A DNA stretch of 64,000 nucleotides, taken from NCBI RefSeq assembly GCF_003002815.1, contig NZ_PVTF01000007.1, positions 186,001 through 250,000 of the forward strand. The letters are read 5' to 3'. Source of the DNA: Umezawaea tangerina. Its GTDB lineage: Bacteria; Actinomycetota; Actinomycetes; Mycobacteriales; Pseudonocardiaceae. The notes under the pieces were generated by a model. It did no database searches. It was not told where the DNA came from and saw only the letters and a program-made list of their open reading frames with translations. Made by a program: the position numbers and the translations under genes. The stretch's first letter is position 1. Every line of letters begins with the position of its first letter. Of this stretch, positions 15,652 through 24,344 are shown in pieces.

Positions 15652-18600
15652 GTGCGGATCACGACGCTCGGCCCACTGGCGGTGGACGGTCGCCCGGTGC
15701 GGGGCGACCGGTTGGCCGCGGTGATCCGCGAGCTCGTCGACGCCAGGGGCCGCACGGTCTCCACCGGCGCCTTGGTCGACGCGGTGTGGCAGGGCGCCCC
15801 ACCCGACGACGCGGCGGGCGCGTTGCAGGCGCTGGTCGCCCGCGTGCGCAGGCTCGGCGTGCCGGTCGTGGCCGCGTCGGGCGGGTACCGGATCCCGGCC
15901 GACGGGGTGCAGGTCGACGCCGTCGCGGTCCGCGCGCTGGCCGACCGCGGCCGCCAGGCCCTGGCGGAGGGCAACGCGGTCCGCGCGCGGGGCCGCGCCG
16001 ACGAGGCGCGGGCGCTGTTCCCGGAGGTCCCGGAGCTGGCCGACGCGGGTGGCGCCCGGCTCTTCGCCGACGTCGTCGCGCTGCGGGCCGAGGCCGCTTT
16101 GGCCCGCGGCGGCCCGTTCGACGAGGCGGACCTGCGCCGGTTGGCCACCAGGGTCCCGCCCGACGAGCCCGCCGCCGCGCTGCTCGTGCGGGTGCTCGCG
16201 GCGCAGGGGCGTGACGCGGAAGCCCTCGACGTCGTCGAGCGGGTGCGCGTCGAGCTGGCCGACCGGTACGGCACCGACCCGTCACCGGTGCTGGCCGAGG
16301 CGCACCTGGCTCTGCTGCGCGGACAGCTCACGGTCGACCGTCCGAAGAGGACGGACGGGCTGCCCGCGGCCTGGCGTCGGGCGACGACGGCGTTGGTGGG
16401 CCGCCAGGAGGATCTCGCCGCGGTCACCACGGCGCTGCTGGAGGCGCGGCTGGTGACCGTGGTCGCGACCGGCGGGGCGGGCAAGACCCGGCTGGCCGCC
16501 GAGGTCGTCCGCTCGGCCGCCGGTTCCCGGACGGTCCGCGTCGTCGAGCTGGCCGGGTTGCGGTCACCGGCCGAGGTGCTGCCCACCGTCCTCGCGGTCC
16601 TGGCCGGCACGGGCACGCCACCGGTGGACCGCAGGGTGCTCGACCCGCGGGAACGGCTGCGGGCCATCGGCCCGGAGCTCGACGGGCTGCTGGTGCTCGA
16701 CAACTGCGAGCACGTCCTGGACGCCGCCGCGTCCGTCGTGGCCGACCTGCTGGCCGTGGCGGCGCCCGAGGTCGGCGTGCTCGCCACCAGCCGGGCGCCG
16801 CTGGGCCTGGTCGGCGAGGTCGTCCACCGGCTGCCCGCGCTGCCCGACGACGAGGCGCTCGCCCTGCTCGGGGCACGGGTGCGGGCCGGGGGAGCGGTGC
16901 CCGCGTGGGGCCGGGACCGGGCGCTGGCGCTGTGCCACCGCCTCGACAACCTGCCGCTCGCCCTCGAACTGGCCGCCGCCCGGCTGCGGCACATGCCCAT
17001 CGACGACGTGCTGGCGGGGCTCGGCGACCGGTTCGCGCTGCTCGACGACGCGCTGCGCGGTCTGCCCGAACGGCACGCCGGGCTGTGGGCGATGGTCGAC
17101 TGGAGCCGCGAGCTGCTCGACCCCGGCGAACAGCGGCTGCTGCAACGGCTCGCCGTCCTCCCGGCCCCGTTCACCGCGGACCTCGCCCTCGCCACGGCGG
17201 GCGGCACACCCGCGGGGCTGGCGATCCTGGTCGAGCAGTCCCTGCTGCGGCTGGAGGACGGCGACGGCACCGCCCGCTACCGGATGCTGGAGACGGTCCG
17301 AGAGTACGGCGAGGCCGGGCTCGACGCGGCGGGCGGGCGCGAGGCCGCCATGGCCGGGCTGCTCGGCTGGGCCCGGCGGCGCGCGGTGGCGCTGGCCGCC
17401 GACTTCGTGGGCCCCGCCCAGGTCGCCGCGCTGGAGTCGTGCGCGGCGGACCAGGACAACCTGGTCGCGGCCTTGCAGTGGGCGCAGGACCACGATGACG
17501 AGGTCGCCGCGGTCGACGTCGCCACCGCCCTGTTCCAGCTGTGGACCGTGCGCGGCAGGCACTTCGAGGCCAGTGCGCGGGCGCGCACGCTGCTGCACGT
17601 CGACGACCCCGCGGCGCGGTCGCGGTCGGCGGTCCTGCGCGGCCGGGCGAGCGGCCGCCCCCTGCCGCACGCCGACCGGCTCGCGCTGCTGTGCGTGCTG
17701 GTCGCCGTCAACGCCGGGAACACCGGCCCCGCACGGCTCACCGTGCTCGCCCGCCGCGCCTTGCGGACCCTGCTCGCGGAGCGCCCCGACGACGTGTCGC
17801 CCCGCACCACCGCGTTGGCGTCGGCGCTGCCCCTGTTGGAGCGGACGGACCCCGACCGGAGCCTGGCCGACGCCCTCGTCGCGCACCCCGACCCCTACGT
17901 CCAGGGCATGGGGTACTTCGTCCGGGCCGTCCTGGTAGAGGACGCGGGCACCCCGCGGGACGCGGTCGGCGACGCCGAGCTGGCCTACCGCCGGTTCGAG
18001 GCCGTCGGCGACCCGTGGGGGATGGGGATGGCCGCCCACGCCGCCGGGCACTCGACCGGCGCGGACCCCGACCGGCGCACCGACGAGTGGCTGCGCCGCA
18101 GCGAACGGCACCTGGCGCTGGTCGGCGCGGCCCAGGACGCCCGGTCCACCAGGGTGCTGCTGGACACGCAGCTGGCGTTGGCGGGCGACGTCGAGGCCGA
18201 GCACCGGCTGGTGGAGATCGCGGGCTCGGAGCGGCCCGACGAGGCGGACGCCTGCCAGGCCGCGCTCGGCCTGGCCCAGCTGGCCTGGCGGCGCGGTCGG
18301 TACGACGACGTGCTGACCCACGCCGACGAGCTGCTGCGGGCGGTCGCGGACACCGGTGCTCCCGGCCCGGCACGACGCCGGACCGTGTTCCGGGTCGCGG
18401 TCGCCGTCCTCCGCCTGTGGGTCGCAGGAGCTGCTGACGGGACGTCCGCCGGTGCGGACGCGCGGGCCGCCGACGCGCTTCGGCAGTCCCGCGCAGAGGT
18501 GCTGAGCACCTACGACCGCCCGCTGCTCGGGGCGTGGGCGATGGGTGGGGCCGAGCTGGCCGCGTTCCGCGGTGACACGGCGACCGCGCGAGAGCTGTGG

Positions 18601-18783
18601 GCGATCGGAACGCGGGTCGGCGCGAGCCCGAGCCGGTTCTTCCCGCAGGGGCGCGGCGACCGGCTCGCGGCCGCGCTGGGGGACCGGCGGAGCCGTGAGC
18701 TGCTGCTGGCCGAGGCCTCCGGGCTGACGGCGGCCGCCGTCCACGTCCGGGTCGGCGCACTGATGGACGGCCTGCTCGGGTAG
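15652..18783 (+). CDS. AfsR/SARP-like transcriptional regulator with NB-ARC ATPase domain
   Basis: The 1,043-residue regulator has an N-terminal winged-helix domain (about 1-85) and a bacterial transcriptional activation domain (about 90-225). An NB-ARC/STAND ATPase follows, with intact Walker A GGAGKTR from residue 274 and Walker B LLVLDNCEH near 346-354. A long helical, TPR-like C-terminal half completes it. This is the AfsR layout; such proteins often act on secondary metabolism. It lies 3.6 kb before the polyene regulators, so a link to that cluster is possible but unproven. The GTG start was chosen because the winged helix begins there (RITTLGPLAV); the ribosome-binding site is weak. Confidence 0.85.
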   Translation: MRITTLGPLAVDGRPVRGDRLAAVIRELVDARGRTVSTGALVDAVWQGAPPDDAAGALQALVARVRRLGVPVVAASGGYRIPADGVQVDAVAVRALADRGRQALAEGNAVRARGRADEARALFPEVPELADAGGARLFADVVALRAEAALARGGPFDEADLRRLATRVPPDEPAAALLVRVLAAQGRDAEALDVVERVRVELADRYGTDPSPVLAEAHLALLRGQLTVDRPKRTDGLPAAWRRATTALVGRQEDLAAVTTALLEARLVTVVATGGAGKTRLAAEVVRSAAGSRTVRVVELAGLRSPAEVLPTVLAVLAGTGTPPVDRRVLDPRERLRAIGPELDGLLVLDNCEHVLDAAASVVADLLAVAAPEVGVLATSRAPLGLVGEVVHRLPALPDDEALALLGARVRAGGAVPAWGRDRALALCHRLDNLPLALELAAARLRHMPIDDVLAGLGDRFALLDDALRGLPERHAGLWAMVDWSRELLDPGEQRLLQRLAVLPAPFTADLALATAGGTPAGLAILVEQSLLRLEDGDGTARYRMLETVREYGEAGLDAAGGREAAMAGLLGWARRRAVALAADFVGPAQVAALESCAADQDNLVAALQWAQDHDDEVAAVDVATALFQLWTVRGRHFEASARARTLLHVDDPAARSRSAVLRGRASGRPLPHADRLALLCVLVAVNAGNTGPARLTVLARRALRTLLAERPDDVSPRTTALASALPLLERTDPDRSLADALVAHPDPYVQGMGYFVRAVLVEDAGTPRDAVGDAELAYRRFEAVGDPWGMGMAAHAAGHSTGADPDRRTDEWLRRSERHLALVGAAQDARSTRVLLDTQLALAGDVEAEHRLVEIAGSERPDEADACQAALGLAQLAWRRGRYDDVLTHADELLRAVADTGAPGPARRRTVFRVAVAVLRLWVAGAADGTSAGADARAADALRQSRAEVLSTYDRPLLGAWAMGGAELAAFRGDTATARELWAIGTRVGASPSRFFPQGRGDRLAAALGDRRSRELLLAEASGLTAAAVHVRVGALMDGLLG

Positions 18784-18894
18784 CGCGATCCGGTCGCGGG
18801 TGCGGATCACCGAAGCCGACCGGACGACATCGGTGGCGAACCGCCTGGACGCGCCGCCGGTCGATGGGCCAGGCTGGGCCACCGGAGGTGCGGG

Positions 18895-19608
18895 ATGCTG
18901 ATCGTGACCGGTGGCCTGGGCCGGGTGGCGACGGTGCTGGGGCCCGTGCTGCCGCCGGACGTCCGCCTGGTGGACAACCGACCCGGCGCGCTGCGGCTGG
19001 ACCTGTCCGACCCCGACCAGGCCGCCGAGGCCGTCCGCGGCGCCACCGCGGTCCTCCACCTCGCCGGGAGCCCCAGTCCCGGCCAGGACCGGGAGACCGC
19101 GCACCAGGGCAACACCGTCGTCACCGACACCCTGCTCGCGGCGTGCGGAGACCAGGTCCCGCGGATCGTGCTGGCCAGCTCGGTGCACGCGATGGGGCAC
19201 TACCACGGGGCAGGCGCTGGGCTGATCAGTCCTGAGTGGACTCCCGGACCGTGTTGTGCTTACGGGGAAAGCAAAGTCGACGTCGAGGAGCTCGGCAGGC
19301 GCCACGCCGAGCGGTACGGCGTGTCGGTGGTCTGCCTGCGGCTGGGCTCCACCGGCTACCCGCTGCTCGAACGCCGGTACGCCGACCTGTGGCTCTCCGA
19401 CCGCGACGCCCGGCAGCTCGTCCTGTCCGCGCTGACCGCCGACGTGCGGTTCGGCGCCTACTTCGGGGTCTCGGCCAACACCCCGGCCCGCTGGGACATC
19501 GCCAACGCGCGCGCCGAACTCGGCTACCGGCCCGTGGACGACAGCGCGGAGCTCGACATCGGCGACGACGAGCCGTACCAGTTCCCGAACTGCAGCATGT
19601 TCGGCTAG
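18895..19608 (+). CDS. NAD-dependent epimerase/dehydratase (extended SDR)
   Basis: The 237-residue protein has a Rossmann fold with a dinucleotide motif (VTGGLGRVA) at the N-terminus and catalytic YGESK in the middle (YxxxK). It resembles short uronate-dehydrogenase-like extended SDRs, including the LGYRP near the C-terminus. The ATG follows GGAGGTG. A role in deoxysugar formation for the neighbouring polyene cluster is conceivable, but the protein does not resemble the GDP-mannose dehydratase used for mycosamine. Confidence 0.85.
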   Translation: MLIVTGGLGRVATVLGPVLPPDVRLVDNRPGALRLDLSDPDQAAEAVRGATAVLHLAGSPSPGQDRETAHQGNTVVTDTLLAACGDQVPRIVLASSVHAMGHYHGAGAGLISPEWTPGPCCAYGESKVDVEELGRRHAERYGVSVVCLRLGSTGYPLLERRYADLWLSDRDARQLVLSALTADVRFGAYFGVSANTPARWDIANARAELGYRPVDDSAELDIGDDEPYQFPNCSMFG

Positions 19609-19623
19609 GGGGTCCGAGCGCCG

Positions 19624-21504
19624 TCAGGCGGTGGAGATGACGTCGTTGCGCAGCACGGCGGGCAGGCTCCTGCGGTGCGTGACGTTGAGCTTGCGGTACG
19701 CCTTGGTCAGGTGCTGTTCGACGGTGCTGGTCGTGACGTAGAGCTTGTTCGCGATCTCCCGGTTGGTGTGCCCGAGGGCGGCCAGTCCGGCGACCCGCCG
19801 TTCGGCGTCGGACAGCGCGGCGAGCCCCACCTCCGCCTCGGTGCCCTCGGGTCTGCCGATGGCACGGCGGTTCCGGTCGGGGATCAGCTCGTCGCACAGC
19901 GGTTCCGCCTGGCAGTCCTTGGCCAGCCACCAGGCCCGCCGGATCGTCACGCGGGCCCGGTCGCGCTCGCCCAGCTCGTGGTGCAGCCTGCTCAGGTCGG
20001 CCAGCACACGGGCGACCTCCAGCTGGGCGCCCGCGGCCTGGAGCTCGTCCAGGGCCTGGTGCAGCAGCTGGGAGCGGCGCCGGGACCGCACGGTGGCGGC
20101 CTTGATCCGCAACGCCGTGCCGCGCGAGGGCGACGGTCCGGCCACCGGCAGCGCCAGCTGCTCGTCGACGAGCTCCCTGGCCTTGGCCTGGTTGCCCAGC
20201 AACAGGTACACCTCGGCGGCACCGGTGCGCCACGGCAGGATCCCCGGCGAGTCCACCTTCCACTCCACCACCAGCTCGCCGCAGGACAGGAAGTCGTTCA
20301 GCGCGGCGGGCAGCTGCCGGGTCGCCAGGTGGTGGCAGCCCTTGGCGAACAGGTAGTGCTGCAACCCGTGCTGGACGCGGTAGAGGTGCTGGGGCACACC
20401 CAGTTCCAGCGTCTCGGCCGCCTCGGCGAACTTCCCCATCGCGGTGCTCGCCCGCACCAGCGTCCCGAGCGCCATGCCGATGTCGGCACCGCTGGTGCCG
20501 GGACCGATCCCCTCCAGCGCGAACCGGGCGTACTCGCGGGCGGCGGGGAGGTCGCCCGTCCGCAGCGCGGCCTGGGCGCGGACCACCGCCAGCTCCCGCC
20601 GCCACTCGGGGGCGCCGGACGCCTCGGGCCCCTCGGTGAGGAAGGTGTCGCACCACGACTTCACGCTGCCGAGCTTCTCCAGGTACAGCAGCGTGTGCAG
20701 CGCCTCCCGGACGGGCTCGCCCGGCTCCTCGCTGGGATCGGCCTCCTTCAGGACGCGCTCCGCGTCCGTCGCCGCGTCGTCGAGCTCGCGGCCGATCAGG
20801 TCGGTCAACGCCGTGGCGGCCCTGACCGGCACGTCCACCTCGACCGGCGCCCGGTCGGGGCCCGACGGCACCGGCGGCAGCCCGCGGGCGAGCTCGGGGT
20901 GCGAGTAGGCGGCCCACATCCGGGTGCTCACCAGCTCGGCCCTGCTGTGCTCGTCCAGCTCGTCCATCCTCTCGACGAGCCGCGCGAGACCTTCGGCGAC
21001 GTCGTCGGCGCGGCCGTGCAGGACGAGGAAGCGGACGAACCAGAGCAGGCCGCGGCCGTGCAGCCTGCCCTCGCGCATCGCCTCGGCCAGCACCGGCACC
21101 TGCTGGAGCGCGGTGGCCGGGCTGAGCCGGAGCCTGAGGCGCGCCAGCATCATCGTGAGCTCGACGGGGACCTCGTCGGCGCGGTCGCGGATCGCGAGCT
21201 CCAGGTACTCGAGCGCGTCCTCGACCTGGTCGTCGAGCAGGGCCCACTTCGCGGGCTCGCCGTCCTCGCCCTCGTGCACGACGTGGAGCCAGGGCGCCGT
21301 GGTGCCGCCCGCGTCCGGGAGCACGGCGTCGGCCGGTCCGCGCCGGGGGCCCGGCAGGTCCGCCGCGTCGATCTCCAACCGCCCGAGCCCGCTCGCGAGG
21401 CGCTGGATCACCGCGTGGTTGCCGTGCTTGGCGTGCAGCAGCACGAGGCAGCGGCGGAGCTCCGCGAGGGTGTGGTGCAGTGCGGTGTTCTTCGCCGTGT
21501 ACAT
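19624..21504 (-). CDS. LuxR-family regulator with helical domain but no P-loop ATPase
   Basis: The 626-residue protein ends in a LuxR helix-turn-helix (about 565-620; LSDAERRVAGLAALGHTNRE, then STVEQHLTKAYRKL). The middle is TPR-like helical sequence similar in style to the C-terminal half of the LAL regulators downstream, but there is no Walker A or B motif, so it looks like an LAL protein without its ATPase. The first about 55 residues form a separate small domain, repeated in the small protein encoded 0.6 kb away on the other strand. The start follows AGGAGGT. Its place at the cluster edge suggests a pathway regulator. Confidence 0.88.
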   Translation of the reverse strand: MYTAKNTALHHTLAELRRCLVLLHAKHGNHAVIQRLASGLGRLEIDAADLPGPRRGPADAVLPDAGGTTAPWLHVVHEGEDGEPAKWALLDDQVEDALEYLELAIRDRADEVPVELTMMLARLRLRLSPATALQQVPVLAEAMREGRLHGRGLLWFVRFLVLHGRADDVAEGLARLVERMDELDEHSRAELVSTRMWAAYSHPELARGLPPVPSGPDRAPVEVDVPVRAATALTDLIGRELDDAATDAERVLKEADPSEEPGEPVREALHTLLYLEKLGSVKSWCDTFLTEGPEASGAPEWRRELAVVRAQAALRTGDLPAAREYARFALEGIGPGTSGADIGMALGTLVRASTAMGKFAEAAETLELGVPQHLYRVQHGLQHYLFAKGCHHLATRQLPAALNDFLSCGELVVEWKVDSPGILPWRTGAAEVYLLLGNQAKARELVDEQLALPVAGPSPSRGTALRIKAATVRSRRRSQLLHQALDELQAAGAQLEVARVLADLSRLHHELGERDRARVTIRRAWWLAKDCQAEPLCDELIPDRNRRAIGRPEGTEAEVGLAALSDAERRVAGLAALGHTNREIANKLYVTTSTVEQHLTKAYRKLNVTHRRSLPAVLRNDVISTA

Positions 21505-22130
21505 GGGACGACCTCCTCAGCCTGGCGGTCCCGGCACCCGCTCGCCGCGCGGCGGGTCGGAGGCCGGGGCCGCTGTCATGGCGACCCCGTCCGCGCGGGG
21601 CGTGGCGGGAAAGCGGCGGCAGCACCGGGTTCCGGACCGTTGCGGGGACGGCGGAGAAGCGACCGGATTCGGTGGGAACCGCTCCGGAAATGGTCGGAGC
21701 GGATGCGCTCCCGATCGTCGTCGGGTGCTTTCCCGTCGGTTCGGGAGATGCGGGCTGCGGTGTGCCGCCGATGTTATCGACGATTCTTCGCCCGACGGCT
21801 CCCGGTGCGGATGTGTAGGGAAATCAAAGGTGCGGATCCGGTGGAAGTGCGTCATCGCTCGCCGGTCCGCGTCTCGGGTGGAAGACGATGGCGAAGATCC
21901 GCCCCGTGGTCGGGAGTTCACCGGGAGCCGTGGCGAAAACGCATTCCGCCTCGGCTCCCGCACCGGGACTCGAGAGCCTTCCGGGCGATCCTTGCTGGGG
22001 AATCACCAGGAGATGCCGGAGGTCCTTGTCAGTTCGTCGGTGGGCCTGAATGGTCGGGGTGCGGGGTGTCCTGCGACACCCCGTCGAAATGCGACGAGGA
22101 CGAGCCGGTAGGACGAACTGGGAGGTTCCC
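21505..22130. promoter_or_regulatory. Divergent promoter region with inverted repeats, no gene
   Basis: These 626 bases separate two divergent genes with related N-termini and appear non-coding, with lower GC than the flanks. Inverted repeats are CCGCTCCG-N8-CGGAGCGG (21679-21702) and CGGGGTGTC-N4-GACACCCCG (22062-22083, 47 bases before the small gene). Two sequences loosely resemble half of the PimM operator (TAGGGAAATC at 21816-21825; CTGGGGAATCACCAGG at 21995-22010, 12 of 16 matches). They are too weak to call sites. Confidence 0.45.
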
Positions 22131-22412
22131 GTGACGAGTGCGAAGAACTCCGACCTGCACCGTGCGCTCGGTGAGCTGCGCCGCTGCCTCGGGGCGTTGC
22201 GCGCCGCCCACGGCGACCACGCGGTGATCCGGCGCCTCGTGAACGGCGTGGAGCGGCTGGAGATCGACGCCGCCGACCTGCCGAACCTGGTCCCGGTGCC
22301 CGGCTACGCGCCCGACGAGGTGGTCTACGTGCCGGACGCGCCGTACGACCCCGACCTGTGGAGCAACGCCGACGACGAGGGCATCGGCGGTCGTCGACCG
22401 CACATCGCCTGA
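22131..22412 (+). CDS. Small protein homologous to the N-terminus of the neighbouring LuxR regulator
   Basis: The 93-residue protein matches the first 51 residues of the divergent LuxR regulator at 34 of 51 positions by direct comparison; both contain ELRRCL, HAVI and RLEIDAADLP. Its remaining about 40 residues are acidic and proline-rich, with no helix-turn-helix. GTG follows GGGAGG by 6 bases, and a perfect terminator follows the stop, so it is a real single-gene unit. It may be a binding partner or competitor of the regulator through the shared domain. Function is unknown. Confidence 0.82.
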   Translation: MTSAKNSDLHRALGELRRCLGALRAAHGDHAVIRRLVNGVERLEIDAADLPNLVPVPGYAPDEVVYVPDAPYDPDLWSNADDEGIGGRRPHIA

Positions 22413-22424
22413 CGTCGGGACGCC

Positions 22425-22458
22425 GTACCGCGCGGCCCGCATCCGGGCCGCGCGGTAC
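22425..22458 (+). terminator. Hairpin terminator after the small gene
   Basis: A perfect 15-bp stem (GTACCGCGCGGCCCG and complement) with a 4-base loop lies 12 bases after the stop codon. Confidence 0.85.
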
Positions 22459-23388
22459 CCGCGCGCCCGTGCTCACCTGCGCGAACGCGGTGGCCGACGG
22501 TAGACCACCACGCCCAGTGGATCGGCTTCGGGCAATTCCCGAATCAATTTCGCCTTGGTCCCGCGGTCCTGAGGACTCCCGCGTGCCGATTCCGGCCCGG
22601 TGTCGCTGTTCACCCGCCGTGCGTTGACAGGAACGCCTTCGACGTGCCGCGCGCGACCGCGCCATTCGAGACGCACCCGGTCGATTCCCGCATTGTGGAC
22701 GAGGTGTCCGCCACCCGTGGTGACGCGCTGTGGATATCGCGTCCGCCGCCGCGCCCGAAGCCGGAGTGGTCCGCCGAATGCGAACGGTTGCAACAATTGC
22801 CGGAACAGGAGTTTGTGATGGCAGTCACGCTGGAAAAGTGGATAGTTCGGTCTGTCCGCGGTTCCGGGGTGGCACGATCTCGCCACCCGCGGTGGTGGTG
22901 GAGCCGCCCTCCTGGTAGGGGGCTTGGCTAGTTCGGCCACCGGGGTGTGCGGAGTCCGGTGGGGCGATATCGACCGTTGTGCCGCGGATTCGGTGTTCGT
23001 GCAGGTTGCCGGGTTGTCCGGGGTGGGTGCGGCTGTCGCGAGGGGATGGGTGTGCATTCCGCGGCGGGCGGCTCGCGGTCACATTTCGTGACCGATGTGG
23101 CGGTGGACACCGTTGTCCGCCCGGACATTGGTCACCGTGAGTCACATTTACTCGACTGTCCGGTACAGCGGAGTACGTCCGAACGGCCTAACGGCGACCG
23201 CACTTGACGGCTGGTTGCCGCACACTTAGGCGGGGCACCCGTCTCGAATCATTGCATCGTTACGGATCCTCCCGTAATAATTGTCGGGGTCCTGATCCCG
23301 GCCCGATTCGAACCTGATGTCGAGTCGTCGGAAAAGTGTGCACGGCAGTGTCCCGGTGTATGGCAGTGTCTTGGTCAGTGGAGGTACC
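22459..23388. other. Long non-coding region before the PAS-LuxR gene
   Basis: About 930 bases without a convincing gene: short frames exist, but they have weak third-position bias and no ribosome-binding sites, and the GC content is visibly lower than in the coding regions. It contains an inverted repeat TTACGG-N6-CCGTAA (23260-23277), about 110 bases before the PAS-LuxR start, that could be an operator. The last 72 bases are an in-frame upstream extension of the PAS-LuxR gene judged non-coding. Confidence 0.5.
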
Positions 23389-24111
23389 TTGTTCGAGCGG
23401 GATGTTGGTTTCATCGACCCCACGGTGGCCGATCCGGGGTCTGCCGGCGACGACGACCGATATCGGGTGGGGTCCTCGGATCGCCTGTACAGGTCATTGT
23501 TCGACTGGTCGGGACTCGGTATTTTCTGCATTGACCTCGACGACCGCGTCGTCGAGGCGAACGACGATTTCCTGAGGGTGGTCAACCGGTCCGCCGACGA
23601 GGTGCGGGGCCTGGCCCTCGCCGACTTCCTGCACCCCGCGTTCCTGGTCAACGTGCGGCAGCGGCTGGCGACGCTCGCCGACGGGGGTCGCGGGCAGGTG
23701 GTCGAGAACGTCGTGCTGCTGCGCAAGGGCGACGGCGCCGTGCTGGGCGACCTGAGCGTGATCCCGGCGGGTGGCCGGTCCGAGTGGTCGATCAGCATGT
23801 TCGCCGTTTTCGTCCCCTACGACCACGCGGTCGGCCCGCTGTCGGTGTCGGGGAAGAAAGGACTGCGTTTCACCGGGATGGGCGGACGCGTCCTGGAAGG
23901 CGTCGCCGCCGGTGTCTCCACCATGCAGCTGGCGACGCAGTTGTACTTGAGCCGACAGGGTGTCGAATACCACGTCGGCGCGATGTTACGGGCGCTCGAA
24001 GTGCCGAACCGCGCTTCTTTGGTGTCCAAGGCCTACGAGTTGGGCATTCTCAGCGTCGGTGTGTGGCCGCCGAGGGTAGCGCCCTCCTGGCGGGTCGACC
24101 CGGCGAGCTGA
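23389..24111 (+). CDS. PAS-LuxR pathway regulator (PimM/NysRIV/AmphRIV type)
   Basis: The predicted 240-residue regulator has a PAS sensor domain (about 30-130; FDWSGLGIFCIDLDDRVVEA) followed by a LuxR helix-turn-helix (about 165-230; ATQLYLSRQGVEYHVGAMLR, then VPNRASLVSKAYELGIL). This two-domain design is typical of the positive regulators of polyene macrolide clusters (PimM, NysRIV, AmphRIV). L200, in the DNA-binding domain, is encoded by the rare TTA codon (23986-23988), implying bldA dependence. The start is taken at TTG, 4 bases after GGAGG, because the preceding 24 codons from the ATG at 23317 have poor codon bias and no ribosome-binding site; that ATG remains the alternative. Likely targets are the PKS, exporter and P450 genes. 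Confidence 0.88.
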   Translation: MFERDVGFIDPTVADPGSAGDDDRYRVGSSDRLYRSLFDWSGLGIFCIDLDDRVVEANDDFLRVVNRSADEVRGLALADFLHPAFLVNVRQRLATLADGGRGQVVENVVLLRKGDGAVLGDLSVIPAGGRSEWSISMFAVFVPYDHAVGPLSVSGKKGLRFTGMGGRVLEGVAAGVSTMQLATQLYLSRQGVEYHVGAMLRALEVPNRASLVSKAYELGILSVGVWPPRVAPSWRVDPAS

Positions 24112-24344
24112 ACGGGAATTTTCCTTCCCCCTTCTCGCGCGTGCTCGCGCGTCGCCCGTGACCGAAGGCGTTTACCGGCGGACGGGCTCCGCGGGTGCGC
24201 ATCTGGTATTCATGCACTGAGCGGATTGTGCGGTCGGAGGACCGGCTCGCGTTTCACCCCTGGGCTGTGCACGAGGTTTCCGCGGCCTTGTCGTGCGGTC
24301 CCGCGGGTTGTCAGCAGACACGCTGGAAGACCGAAGGGTAAGGG

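Noticed and set aside
19605-19616. CTAGGGGGTCC at the epimerase stop as another operator
   Set aside because: Two bases too short for the consensus and located between convergent stop codons, not in a promoter.
23317-23388. ATG start for the PAS-LuxR gene
   Set aside because: No ribosome-binding site and weak third-position bias over these 24 codons; TTG at 23389 with GGAGG is preferred, though the ATG is not excluded.
24114-24124. GGGAATTTTCC before the first LAL gene as a PAS-LuxR site
   Set aside because: Only about 10 of 16 consensus matches, and it lies 220 bases from the start codon.
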